Assembly (NCBI GenBank): GCA_002400675.1
Contig: NVQY01000009.1
Location: 10,822 to 23,655, forward strand
Origin: Paracoccaceae bacterium
Lineage (GTDB): Bacteria; Pseudomonadota; Alphaproteobacteria; Rhodobacterales; Rhodobacteraceae
Direction: 5' to 3'
Length of the DNA: 12,834 bases
The notes beneath the pieces were generated by a model. The model made no database searches, was not told the origin of the DNA, and was given only the letters and a program-made list of their open reading frames with translations. How positions within the stretch are numbered: position 1 is the stretch's first letter; the number at the start of each line of letters is the position of its first letter. This document shows, piece by piece, positions 1-7,399 of this stretch. The position numbers and the translations under genes are program-made.

Positions 1-383
1 ATGCCAATCACTGCCAGCAACTCTCTATGCATTTGTGGGGTTATGCCCTTGGACTTGGTCGGTGCCGTGTGGAAATGCACGCAATACTCACAACCATTGG
101 CCGTTGATACTGTGACATACGGCATTTCCTTGACGGGCGGGTCCAGCGCGCCAACCCCCAAATTTGCGCCGGTTTCCGGAATCCTGGTCAGGTTCATCAG
201 GTTTTGGAATCGATAACGGCCACTTGGGAACCACGCGTAATGGGTTGCGAAATCGGCGTTTTGGCGAAGTCGCGCGAAAGCGTGTCCACAACTGACCTGT
301 GACCGGTCGTCGCGGCGTTGTCCAAATACTGCAAGACAGCCCTTGCCAAAAACCCCCGCCTCGGATATCCCGCCGCCCAGCGT
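1..383. other. Left flank, no supported gene
   Basis: Open frames exist on both strands here, but none has a recognisable motif, a ribosome binding site or a protein-like composition. The stretch precedes the tRNA gene and is probably the chromosomal side of the island junction. A weak promoter-like pair for the tRNA lies at its right end (TTGCCA at 343-348, TATCCC at 366-371, 17-bp spacing, start expected near 378), but the -10 match is poor. Confidence 0.4.
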
Positions 384-460
384 CGGAGTGTAGCTCAGCC
401 TGGTAGAGCACTGCCTTCGGGAGGCAGGGGTCGGAGGTTCGATTCCTCTCACTCCGACCA
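384..460 (+). tRNA. tRNA-Pro (anticodon CGG)
   Basis: A complete cloverleaf is visible. The acceptor stem CGGAGTG (384-390) pairs with CACTCCG (450-456), followed by discriminator A457 and an encoded CCA (458-460). The anticodon stem CTGCC (411-415) pairs with GGCAG (423-427) around the loop TTCGGGA, giving anticodon CGG at 418-420, which reads the proline codon CCG. The T arm GGAGG/CCTCT (433-437/445-449, one G-U pair) encloses the canonical TTCGATT loop. An integrase gene 131 bases downstream, pointing toward the tRNA, suggests the tRNA 3' end is the attachment site of the neighbouring element. Confidence 0.97.
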
Positions 461-591
461 TAAAAGCAAGGGATTTGGCGGACCCTTTTGGTTTTTCAGG
501 CGGCAGGCCGCAACGATATCCGCAACGTTTCACAGCTTGTCTGTGCCGGGTATGTTCTTTCCTTGCGGGATTCGGCCTCGCGCACGACACT

Positions 592-1611
592 CTACAGCTT
601 CAAGTCCATGATCCCGGCAGCGTTCCTAAGAGCATCCGGGCTGTAGGAGCGATAAACGTCCTCCAGCGTCTCGCGCGAGGTCGCGAAATAGGCGGTTGCA
701 TCCTCCAGCGTCATGCCGCGCATGAATGCCCAGGTCACGGCCGTGTGCTTCAGTGTATGCGGAGTCACATCCTCTAACCCGGCCCGCCGAACGGCTGCCC
801 CGAACGCTTTGTGGATGCGCGACACCGGCGCACACTTGAACGAAATGACATGGCTGCCATCCTGAACCCAGGTCTGCATCTCCTGGTGCAGCGTTGCCGG
901 CATCCTGACCACACCCTTGCGCTTCTTGGTCTCTGCCTCGGCCTTGCCGAGAAAGTGAAGCACTCCATTCTCCAGATCGACCCAACCGCTATCAATTGAA
1001 GGTAGCCATTTCAGGCGTGATATCGCGGTCTTCCGGCGACCTGTATAGATCGCAATCTTGATGAACCTCTGAACGTGCGGTGCCGCCGCTGCCAGCAGTT
1101 TCGCGACTTCTTCCTTGGTCAACCAGCGATCCTTGGCCGCGCCCTTCTCGGGCAGCGTCACGATCGGAGCATGCGTAATTTTCCGGGTCGCCGCCGCATA
1201 TCTGAGGGCCGCGTTCAGCGTGCCCATTTCGCGACGCACCGTCCACGCCGATTTTTTCCTCCAAAGTGAATATTTCTGACAGGTGTCGACATCGACGTCA
1301 CTGACCTTCAGGTCGCCCCAATAAGGTGCCAATGCCTGGATGGAATGAAGAAGGCGCTCTTTATCCTTCACCGATTTCACCTTCGCTTCGCCGTAATGCA
1401 CCAGCGCCTCTCCCACAGTGATCTCGTGGGGTTCGAGCGTGATGCGCTGCCGACGCTTCCTGTCGGCGATGTAGGCGCTCAGAGCATCTTCTGCTTCGCC
1501 ACGAAATCCATCACCGTAGCCTGTCCGGATTTGCCTGCCTCCGTCGAGGATAAGCCACGCGCCATCGTCTTTTCTTTGAAAGAGTCGGGCTGGCTTGCGT
1601 TTGCGGGGCAT
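592..1611 (-). CDS. Tyrosine site-specific integrase
   Basis: This 339-residue protein is a phage-type tyrosine recombinase, which cuts and joins DNA at attachment sites through a 3'-phosphotyrosine intermediate. Residues 1-60 are basic and probably bind arm sites; roughly 65-150 form the SAM-like core-binding domain and 160-335 the catalytic domain. Visible catalytic positions are R193 in the TGRR motif, K223, H285 in HTLKH, and the likely nucleophile Y320 in EDVYRSY. Two positions depart from the textbook set: the second arginine (HxxR) is K288, and the usual His/Trp before the tyrosine is not obvious. I recall such changes in alphaproteobacterial integrases, so this is probably a real subfamily and not decay. 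The start is the ATG at 1609-1611, preceded by a GAGAGG-type ribosome site. It sits next to tRNA-Pro and overlaps the upstream excisionase-like gene, so the pair probably forms the integration/excision module of the island. Confidence 0.9.
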   Translation of the reverse strand: MPRKRKPARLFQRKDDGAWLILDGGRQIRTGYGDGFRGEAEDALSAYIADRKRRQRITLEPHEITVGEALVHYGEAKVKSVKDKERLLHSIQALAPYWGDLKVSDVDVDTCQKYSLWRKKSAWTVRREMGTLNAALRYAAATRKITHAPIVTLPEKGAAKDRWLTKEEVAKLLAAAAPHVQRFIKIAIYTGRRKTAISRLKWLPSIDSGWVDLENGVLHFLGKAEAETKKRKGVVRMPATLHQEMQTWVQDGSHVISFKCAPVSRIHKAFGAAVRRAGLEDVTPHTLKHTAVTWAFMRGMTLEDATAYFATSRETLEDVYRSYSPDALRNAAGIMDLKL

Positions 1612-1781
1612 GTCGATGCGAACCTCTCAAGTTCTTCGTGTGTCAGGTAATATCGTTTGCCGAGTTTCACGGCGTTAATTTTTCCCTGGTGAATCAGGGT
1701 TCGCACCGTCCTGGTCGTGACTGTCTCGTGAAGAGACGATGCAAATTCTTCGACCGTCATCAACATTGCAGCAGGCTTCAT
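1479..1781 (-). CDS. Excisionase-like helix-turn-helix protein
   Basis: The first 55 or so of its 100 residues resemble a small winged HTH of the excisionase/AlpA type: a short helix (TVEEFASSL), a recognition stretch (RTVRTLIHQGKINAVKLG) and a wing (KRYYLTHEELERF). Such proteins bind DNA next to attachment sites and steer an integrase toward excision, or act as regulators. The remaining 45 residues overlap the integrase start by 133 bases in another frame and look unstructured. Overlap of this kind fits translational coupling of the two genes. A purine-rich GTAGGGA precedes the ATG at 1779-1781; an internal Met at residue 8 is an alternative start. Family assignment is by pattern only. Confidence 0.72.
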   Translation of the reverse strand: MKPAAMLMTVEEFASSLHETVTTRTVRTLIHQGKINAVKLGKRYYLTHEELERFASTCPANASQPDSFKEKTMARGLSSTEAGKSGQATVMDFVAKQKML

Positions 1782-2137
1782 TTCCCTACCCCACTGATGC
1801 CAATTGAAACGTAAGCGGGATGGGGGCCGTGAGTCGGTCGTGAATTAGAGGTTTTCTTTGCCTTGGGGAGCAAAGTATAGGGTTCTCTCGGCTTCACATC
1901 GCATCCTTTCATTCAATACTTGCTTTGGTTATAGCAATGTAGCCGTGGGATGCGTTGTGTGACCGGAAGAAAAATTGTAACCTTCTGAAAGAAAATAATT
2001 GAATTTTCAATTTTCTTCTGGAGAAGCTACCATTGCAATCCGAGAACGCGGATTTCAGGCAAGTTCCTACTCGACCTGACGCACACCACTGATGCTCAGT
2101 TCAGAATGTTTCTGGTCCTTGTTCAGGAGGCCTTACT
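1782..2137. other. Non-coding stretch with dyad cluster
   Basis: No protein-coding frame is supported. Positions 1983-2026 contain three adjacent short dyads: TTCTgaaAGAA (1983-1993), AATTGAATTTTCAATT (1997-2012) and CTTCTggAGAAG (2015-2026). The middle one is 7-bp arms around two bases. This AT-rich cluster lies upstream of the excisionase-like and integrase genes, so operator or integrase/excisionase binding sites are plausible. A separate 6-bp inverted repeat, CTTTGC/GCAAAG, lies at 1856-1875. Confidence 0.45.
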
Positions 2138-2632
2138 TCACGCTCCACGCGCCTCCTGCGCCGCCCTCTGCGCCCGTCTGAAGAAATGCCTGGTGGCCTG
2201 CTCGCGCGCCTCACCGTCGCTCAGGACGATGCTCTTCATCTCGGTGTCTTTCTGGAACATTCGGATCATGCCCTGCAAGAACGCCTGCGAGAACGCCGTA
2301 TAGACCACGTCGGCCGGGTTGTTCTGGATTGTCTACATCATGCCGCCATCCAGGATATCCCGGTTCATCTGCTCGAACCGCAGGAAATCGCCGGGCGTGA
2401 ACTGGGTGCCGTGGCGTTCGTTGAAAGAGTCGATGATCTCCGACAGGGATCGCTCTTCCTCTTCGGTATAGCCGTTGGCACCAAACTCGGTAATCGGTCG
2501 CAGTTTGGTGGTATCGTCACTGGTCAGGGACGCCGAACCCTCGCTGGTCTGATCCACACGGAAGGCCTTAAGGTCCAGCATGTCGTCGGTGATGTCGATA
2601 TCTGCGGGCCGCTCACGGTCGATGTTACCCAA
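2138..2632 (-). pseudogene. hsdR: Type I restriction HsdR, C-terminal fragment
   Basis: Reading the minus strand gives an HsdR-like C-terminal segment, including LSEIIDSFNERHGTQFT and DFLRFEQMNRDILD, then an in-frame TAG (2333-2335). After it the same frame continues with NNPADVVYTAFSQAFLQG, MIRMFQKDTEMKSIVLSDGE and RHFFRRAQRA to a TGA at 2138-2140. HsdR is the ATP-dependent translocase and nuclease subunit of type I restriction enzymes; its C-terminal region mediates contact with the methylase core. The helicase and nuclease domains, normally some 800 or more residues upstream, are absent, and the frame runs into unrelated sequence and then a CRISPR repeat. No hsdM or hsdS is in the window. 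The fragment is therefore doubly broken, by 5' truncation and by a nonsense codon. The right limit given is the first possible start (TTG); homology fades somewhere between about 2632 and 2660. Family recognition is from memory of conserved wording. Confidence 0.82.
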
Positions 2633-2689
2633 GCCCGGATCACACCCGTCTCTCCGATTTGGCTTGGCGCAGCATCCCCCCCCGTCGCC

Positions 2690-2725
2690 GTTGCGGCTGG
2701 ACCACGATTTCTGAACAGCTATAAT
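2690..2725 (+). CRISPR. Single type II-C CRISPR repeat
   Basis: This is one 36-base unit beginning GTTGCGGCTGGACC and ending GAACAGCTATAAT. It has the length and end pattern of type II-C repeats such as the meningococcal one (GTTG... to ...GCTACAAT). Proof that it is a repeat comes from the window itself: the tracrRNA upstream of cas9 carries its complement. Repeat positions 11-26 pair with 7401-7416 without mismatch, and positions 5-9 with 7418-7422. I see no second copy on either side, so the array is reduced to one repeat. The crRNA sense is the plus strand, opposite to the cas genes. The 30 bases to its left (2660-2689) could be a last spacer, but without a second repeat this cannot be shown. 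Confidence 0.85.
2698..2725 (+). promoter_or_regulatory. Promoter inside the CRISPR repeat
   Basis: A TGGACC -35 element (2698-2703) and a perfect TATAAT -10 element (2720-2725) are separated by 16 bases, all within the repeat. In known type II-C arrays each repeat carries such a promoter and starts a crRNA in the following spacer. Here the transcript would start near 2732 and run through the hairpin toward cas2, antisense to it, with no following repeat to make a guide. Confidence 0.55.
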
Positions 2726-2774
2726 GGATCGGCAGGTAACGTCTTGAGAATACAGGATTCTCTTGCCGATCTAT
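2724..2774. repeat. Nested hairpin beside the CRISPR repeat
   Basis: An outer inverted repeat GATCGGCA (2727-2734) / TGCCGATC (2764-2771) extends by one G-T pair and two A-T pairs to 2724/2774. Inside it lies a second stem, GAGAAT (2746-2751) / ATTCTC (2757-2762), with a 5-base loop. The structure directly abuts the repeat's TATAAT and lies 24 bases from the cas2 stop codon. It could be a leader-side element read during spacer acquisition, a structured RNA or a protein site. There is no U-tract after it on the plus strand, so a simple terminator is not favoured. Confidence 0.6.
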
Positions 2775-2798
2775 TATGGGAATTAAAAGCGAATCGCA

Positions 2799-3143
2799 TT
2801 AGAATAACACCAGTTGTTCAGGGTTTTTTCGCGCACCTTGGCGACCCTGATCCGAGAAATGTATGATATCACGATATTGCCGGTCGGTAAAATTGAGAAT
2901 TTGCACATCTCCTGCACCCGGCAAACAACGTTCAATCCGTGCGACACGGGCGGCAAACGCTTCTTTGCCATTGACGAAACGGGCATAGACCGAAAACTGG
3001 CTGCGTTCGAACCCTTCATCCAGCAGGAAATTGCGAAACTTTGTCGCCGCCTTGCGTTGGGGTTTGGTGTCGGTGGGCAGATCGAACATCACGAGTATCC
3101 ACATAAGCCTGTATCCACTAAGAAAAATCGCCGGCACGTTCAT
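2799..3143 (-). CDS. cas2: CRISPR adaptation protein Cas2
   Basis: This 114-residue protein is Cas2, the small ferredoxin-fold partner of Cas1 in the integrase complex that inserts new spacers. The first beta strand ends in the family signature VMFDLPTDT, with the conserved Asp at residue 21; FERSQFSVYARF is the expected second conserved block. The ATG at 3141-3143 overlaps the cas1 stop codon by four bases (ATGA), typical of translational coupling. An internal Met at residue 14, just before the first strand, is a less likely start, because type II Cas2 proteins often carry a short leading SGYRLMW segment. The frame looks intact. Its 3' end faces the lone repeat, the usual array side in type II-C loci. 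Confidence 0.95.
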   Translation of the reverse strand: MNVPAIFLSGYRLMWILVMFDLPTDTKPQRKAATKFRNFLLDEGFERSQFSVYARFVNGKEAFAARVARIERCLPGAGDVQILNFTDRQYRDIIHFSDQGRQGARKNPEQLVLF

Positions 3144-4051
3144 TTGCCCAACCCCGCAAGAACCAGCGCATCGGGTGGGTCAGGCAGGGCCAGAGCCAGA
3201 TTTCCAGACTCAAAGCTAAGCGCCAGAGAGGTCGCCAATCGAGACAGCGCAACAGAAACCGGGCTGACAACTCCACCCAACGGCAGATCAAGCGCGATCA
3301 GGCGGGTCAGCACCTGTTTGGCTGCCGGGGTCACGTCAGGTCCATGGGCACGCGCAATATTCCAGACGGTTGCATCCACCAAGGGGCGAAATGGCTCCAT
3401 CAGGTCATCGGCCAATGCAAAGGCATTGCCGCGGTTTGAATGGTGCAATCCGATGGTTGGGTGCAATCCGGCGGCAACCACCGCACGGGACGTGACCGCA
3501 CGCAGCACCGTGTAACCATAGTTCAGCAGGGCATTTACATCAAAGGCGGTTGCATCACGGCGAAATTCGCGGCCCATCAGGCGCGGCCAATAGTGGCGTG
3601 CCGCCTGGGCCTCGATGTTGACGGGGTCACCGGATTTGATCTGGCGGATCATCTGGTGCAATCGGGCCGGTGGATGCCCAAAGGCCGCCAGTGTTTCGGC
3701 CTGCATCCGCACTTTGGCGACCACCACTTGTTTCCACGCCTGTTTCATCAGGGGTGCCTTTGCCTGCCACTGCGCACGCATGCGCCCACCTTGAGCATGG
3801 TGTCCTTCCAGTGGCCACAGGACCGCACGCGGTTGATGGTTGGCGGCACACAGAACCACCAACGCGCCACGCTCGGCCAACTCCACCAAAAGCGAATTGG
3901 TCCAGGTGATGCCGTGCGCATGGATAATGACCGCAGCAATCTGGTCAAACGGCACGCGCCCGACCTCTTGGCCGTCTTCCTCGACCTTTAGAAAGCCGCG
4001 ATCACGCGACAGGTGGCGACCGTCCGTGGCGATGTCAATAATCTGGTCCAA
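3140..4051 (-). CDS. cas1: CRISPR integrase Cas1, type II
   Basis: This 303-residue protein is Cas1, the metal-dependent integrase that, with Cas2, joins new spacers to the leader end of an array. The N-terminal beta domain begins with IIDIATDGRHLS. The alpha-helical catalytic domain carries E147 in GDPVNIEAQAARHYWP, histidines 203-204 in GLHHSN, and the acidic DDLMEPFRP block at 215-223, so the metal site looks complete. Length is normal for type II Cas1. The start is a TTG at 4049-4051: no ATG or GTG lies between it and the upstream in-frame TGA, and the protein begins where relatives do. No clear ribosome site precedes it. The gap to the cas9 stop is 60 bases, and cas2 overlaps its end, so cas9-cas1-cas2 is probably one transcript. 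Confidence 0.95.
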   Translation of the reverse strand: MDQIIDIATDGRHLSRDRGFLKVEEDGQEVGRVPFDQIAAVIIHAHGITWTNSLLVELAERGALVVLCAANHQPRAVLWPLEGHHAQGGRMRAQWQAKAPLMKQAWKQVVVAKVRMQAETLAAFGHPPARLHQMIRQIKSGDPVNIEAQAARHYWPRLMGREFRRDATAFDVNALLNYGYTVLRAVTSRAVVAAGLHPTIGLHHSNRGNAFALADDLMEPFRPLVDATVWNIARAHGPDVTPAAKQVLTRLIALDLPLGGVVSPVSVALSRLATSLALSFESGNLALALPDPPDALVLAGLGK

Positions 4052-4111
4052 TAGCGTATCAAAATGATTTCAAGCGCTTGGACTCTATCAGATCAGGTGA
4101 TTCTCTCCTAA

Positions 4112-7100
4112 TCAGCGACTGTTGTGCGGGCCGGCATCACGGATTTGACCGATTTCGTTGACGTGAACGCGGCGAGCGCCGTTTTTGATCAGAGATGCAG
4201 CATTCATGCGGATGAACACGTCATCCTTTTCTTTCCGGTAGCGTTGGTCGGCGTTGGATTCGGTATGCGGAACCATTGAAATCGTCGCGGCGCTGATCCC
4301 CTCAACCGTCGCAATCACCGGTCCGAATTTGCTGTTGTCCAGCCTCACCATATCATTCTTGAACAACCGCATGATGCGTTTTGCGGCCGGATGTGGACGC
4401 GGTGCTGTGGTCTGTTGATGCGCTGCGAATGTGGTGATGACCTGCGCAATGAATGTGCCATCCGGTAATTTCCAGACCTCGTAACAATGGTTGCTGTCGG
4501 GTTTATAGCCCTTGTAGGGTGCCCCCCCGGCATCACCCAGTTCAAGCACCTCGATCGGTTCGATGATCCGAACCCGCCGGATGCCCTGATAGGGGCCGTC
4601 CTTGGCTGAAAACGTCTTGATTGCTGCCTCGAAATCCTTGCCCTGTTTGTCCTTGGTGGCCACACGCAGCATACGTTGCAGTTGCGGGTCGCGGATCTTG
4701 TCGGTCATCGCCGATGTCAGGGTGTCGATGGGTTTTCGGGTCACCACAAGCGGCACGTCGCCCCTGTGTTCGCCCGTCAGCCCATAGGCGGTATCGTTGT
4801 GCATCTGCCCTGTGGTGGTATCGCGCCCCAGTTTGCGCGCGGCAGGGTCAATCCGCCCGTGATCAGCGCGGTGGCTGACAATCACTTGGGCAAGCCGAGA
4901 CCGGACATCATCGCGAAAATTTTCCCATGGTGGCGGCACCGAAGCGGCAAATGCCTCGCGGTTATGCTCTACATGGTCTTCGGTCAATTTGGCGATCTTC
5001 TGCACAAGCCCCCGGTCGGTGGCGGCGATAACGGCAGCGTCAATGGCATGGTGGCGGTGGTCCTGCCGGTTCTTGGCCTTGACCGTTTCACGGTTGTTAT
5101 CTGACAAAAGCCCATTCAGCCCCCAGTGCCGACGCAGCATTTCCGTCAACCGGCCCGGCACCACCCAGACATGCCCACCTTTGGTATATAGCGCGTCCAG
5201 ATATTGCCGCGCGATGCGGGACAGATATTGGGTATCCACCAGCGCGCGTGCTTCGAAATTCCGTTCACCCTCGAACCGGGTCATGGCATCGGGCGCGAAA
5301 CGCCAGCGTTTGTTCTCAGGCAGGTTTTTCAGGTTGGCGGTGATCTTTGCCCATCGCTCTGCATTGCCACTCCACGCCTCGAACGGTGTTTTGTTGCGCT
5401 TTTCGCGGTTGGCCTCGCGCAGGCAAAGAGTGCGGTTGGCAAAGCCATCGTCCAGCGTGCGCGAATAGGGCAGGATGTGATCCACATCGCAAGAGCCGTC
5501 AAACAGCATCTGGGCGCTGATCCGTTCGCCCGTATAGGGGCAGAAGCGTTTCAATACATCACCGCCCAGATCCTCCCACAGGCGCAGGACCATGCGGTTT
5601 GCACCATTGTCTGGCACTCCCAACTCCGCCAGCTTTTCACTGCGCTTTATCGCGGCGTCGGTGTTCAGTTTGATTTTCTTCTGAGCTTCCTTTTTCTGCT
5701 GTTCGCTCTGCTTCAATCCGCGTGCCAGTTCCACGACGATCTGATCAGGTTTGCCGTGGACCTCGACAATCCGGTTGATGATCCGGCGCAGTTGGTTCAG
5801 CCCGATATGCACCGTGGGGTTGGTGATGCGGCCTTAGCGTGTGATATCGTCGTCCTTGTCGTCATAACTACCGGGGATGACATGGCGCTCAAGAATTTTG
5901 CCGTAGTAGGGCAAGGCATCCAGCCTGTCGCCGCGTTCATCCGAGTGGTGCCATCCACAGGCCGCCACCGCATCGCTATACAGAATGACATCCGCCTTGA
6001 GGTGGGCGAGGATATTATGCGTGGCCGTTTCGCCCAGTCGGGAATAGCCTTCAGGCAGGGGGGCGCTGGCGGTGGCCTCGGCGCGATCAGCTTCCAACCC
6101 GTAGGTCTCTTGCAGCCAGTTCACCATGGTTTCGGGGTCGGGTTCATCGCGCAACCGGGAGATGATGCGCCATTGCTCGTCTGCATCAAAAGTGCTCCAG
6201 CGTGATCCGAATCTGTCGGGGCGCGACAGGCTGGCGCGCACCGGATCGCAGGCGATGGCATCGCGCGCCGCAGTTTCCAGCGTGAAATTTTCATCTTGTT
6301 GTAGCTTCAGCACCTTGGCCAGCGCCTTGAGGGTGATTTTCATGCCGCCCAGGTTTTTCGTGTGTTTTTTGTTGTTCAGTGCGTGGATGATCTGGTCGCG
6401 TTGCTCAAGCGTCAGGGCGCGTTTTGCGCGACCATCTCTTGTTATCCGCAACGCATTCACTGTCTCGAAAAGAACCCGCTGCTGGGTCAGAGGGTGGGCC
6501 TTTGCCAGTCGCCGCTCATCAGTAAACAGGCACAACCCTACCTCGGGGGTCTTCAGGGGGCGTTGATAGAAAATAGTCTCAAACAGTGTGTTATGTAATT
6601 CATCCGTCAGCACACCGGGGTGATGCGGTGCCTGCGCATTCCAGAGCTTGTGAAACTCTTCTTCCAGATGTTTGCGATCAGGATAGAAATCATATCCCTC
6701 TTCCGGTTTTGCCCCCGGGTTTTGCCCGTCGTGACGCAATGTCAGGCGGGTGCGCACACTGGGGGTATGGCGCGGATCAGGCGCGGATTGCCGACGCTTG
6801 TGTAGAAACTCACCATAGGTGCGCGCACCGGCGGCCAGCATCGCCTGTTCCAGCCGCGCCGTGCCCAACTTGATCTTACCAGCCTCGTTATCCGGTCCGT
6901 CCGTCTTGCGATTTGATTTGAAACCGCGCCGCTGGTTAAGATGAAACAGCGCCCGCCCCAGATGGGCGAGCGGCAGTTTTTCATCCAGCCCCAGCGCCCG
7001 CAATTCGAACGGATCAAGCCGCTCCAGCGTTTTTGCCTGTGCCGGATCGTCAGGCATCAACCCCGCCGCAGCCAACCGTTGCATCAGAACGCTGCGCCTG

Positions 7101-7297
7101 CGCAGAAACCTGTCGCGCCGCCGCCGTGCCGCCCGTGCATCGCGGCGCGCCACCGCAAGGGAAGCGCCGGTCTTGGCGACCCGGCCATCCGAGAATATCC
7201 GCACACCAGCGTCGACTATTGCCACAGGGCGATCATTCTCTAATCGATAGAGCCACCATCCGATCGAATTGGTTCCGATATCCAGGCCAAGGCGCAT
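4112..7297 (-). pseudogene. cas9: Type II-C Cas9 split by in-frame stop
   Basis: Read through, this is a Cas9 of about 1,060 residues, normal for type II-C. Cas9 is the crRNA/tracrRNA-guided nuclease that cuts both strands of target DNA. Visible parts are RuvC-I with D6 (GLDIGTNSIGW), an arginine-rich bridge helix at about 48-75, a recognition lobe to about 485, RuvC-II with E523 (IVVELARG), an HNH domain with D606, H607 and N630 (CDVDHILPYS), RuvC-III with H750 and D753 (HHAIDAA), and a C-terminal PAM-interacting region. Codon 488 is TAA (5834-5836), in the same frame on both sides; relatives as I recall them have Tyr in a YGRI.NPTVHIGLNQ context here. The result is an N-terminal product of 487 residues and a C-terminal frame that could restart at GTG 5810-5812 (residue 496), though no ribosome site precedes it. 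The ATG at 7295-7297 follows GGAG by 8 bases. The break could be a nonsense mutation, a sequencing error or a natural split. Confidence 0.93.
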
Positions 7298-7345
7298 TTG
7301 AGAATCTCCGCTGGTTTCGTGACAGTGTGACGCGCGCACCCAGAT

Positions 7346-7351
7346 CGTCAA
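7346..7351 (-). promoter_or_regulatory. Possible -35 element for cas9
   Basis: On the minus strand TTGACG appears about 50 bases upstream of the cas9 ATG. A good -10 does not follow at 16-18 bases, so this is a weak candidate. It would be back to back with the tracrRNA promoter, as expected for a divergent pair. Confidence 0.25.
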
Positions 7352-7364
7352 CACCCACGAACAC

Positions 7365-7393
7365 TTGACCTTTGGTTTCTAGACCCCGATAGT
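7365..7393 (+). promoter_or_regulatory. tracrRNA promoter
   Basis: TTGACC (7365-7370) and GATAGT (7388-7393) are separated by exactly 17 bases, a good sigma-70 pair. Transcription would start at about 7400, one base before the anti-repeat begins. This spacing supports both the promoter and the predicted RNA start. Confidence 0.75.
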
Positions 7394-7399
7394 TGGTCC

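Noticed and set aside
88..411. Minus-strand frame of 107 codons overlapping the tRNA
   Set aside because: It starts inside the tRNA gene, has no ribosome site and no recognisable domain.
1856..1875. CTTTGC/GCAAAG inverted repeat considered as a terminator
   Set aside because: The stem is only 6 bp and no T-run follows on either strand in the right direction.
2726..2830. Search for a second, degenerate CRISPR repeat toward cas2
   Set aside because: No stretch keeps the GTTGCGGC start or the GCTATAAT end; the only structure is the nested hairpin.
2186..2866. Long plus-strand open frame of 226 codons
   Set aside because: It is antisense to the hsdR remnant and crosses the CRISPR repeat; the minus strand explains the sequence better.
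3440..3991. Plus-strand frame of 183 codons opposite cas1
   Set aside because: It is fully antisense to a clear Cas1 and shows no family features.
5204..6205. Plus-strand open frame of 333 codons opposite cas9
   Set aside because: It is a shadow of high-GC cas9 coding sequence, with no motif of its own.
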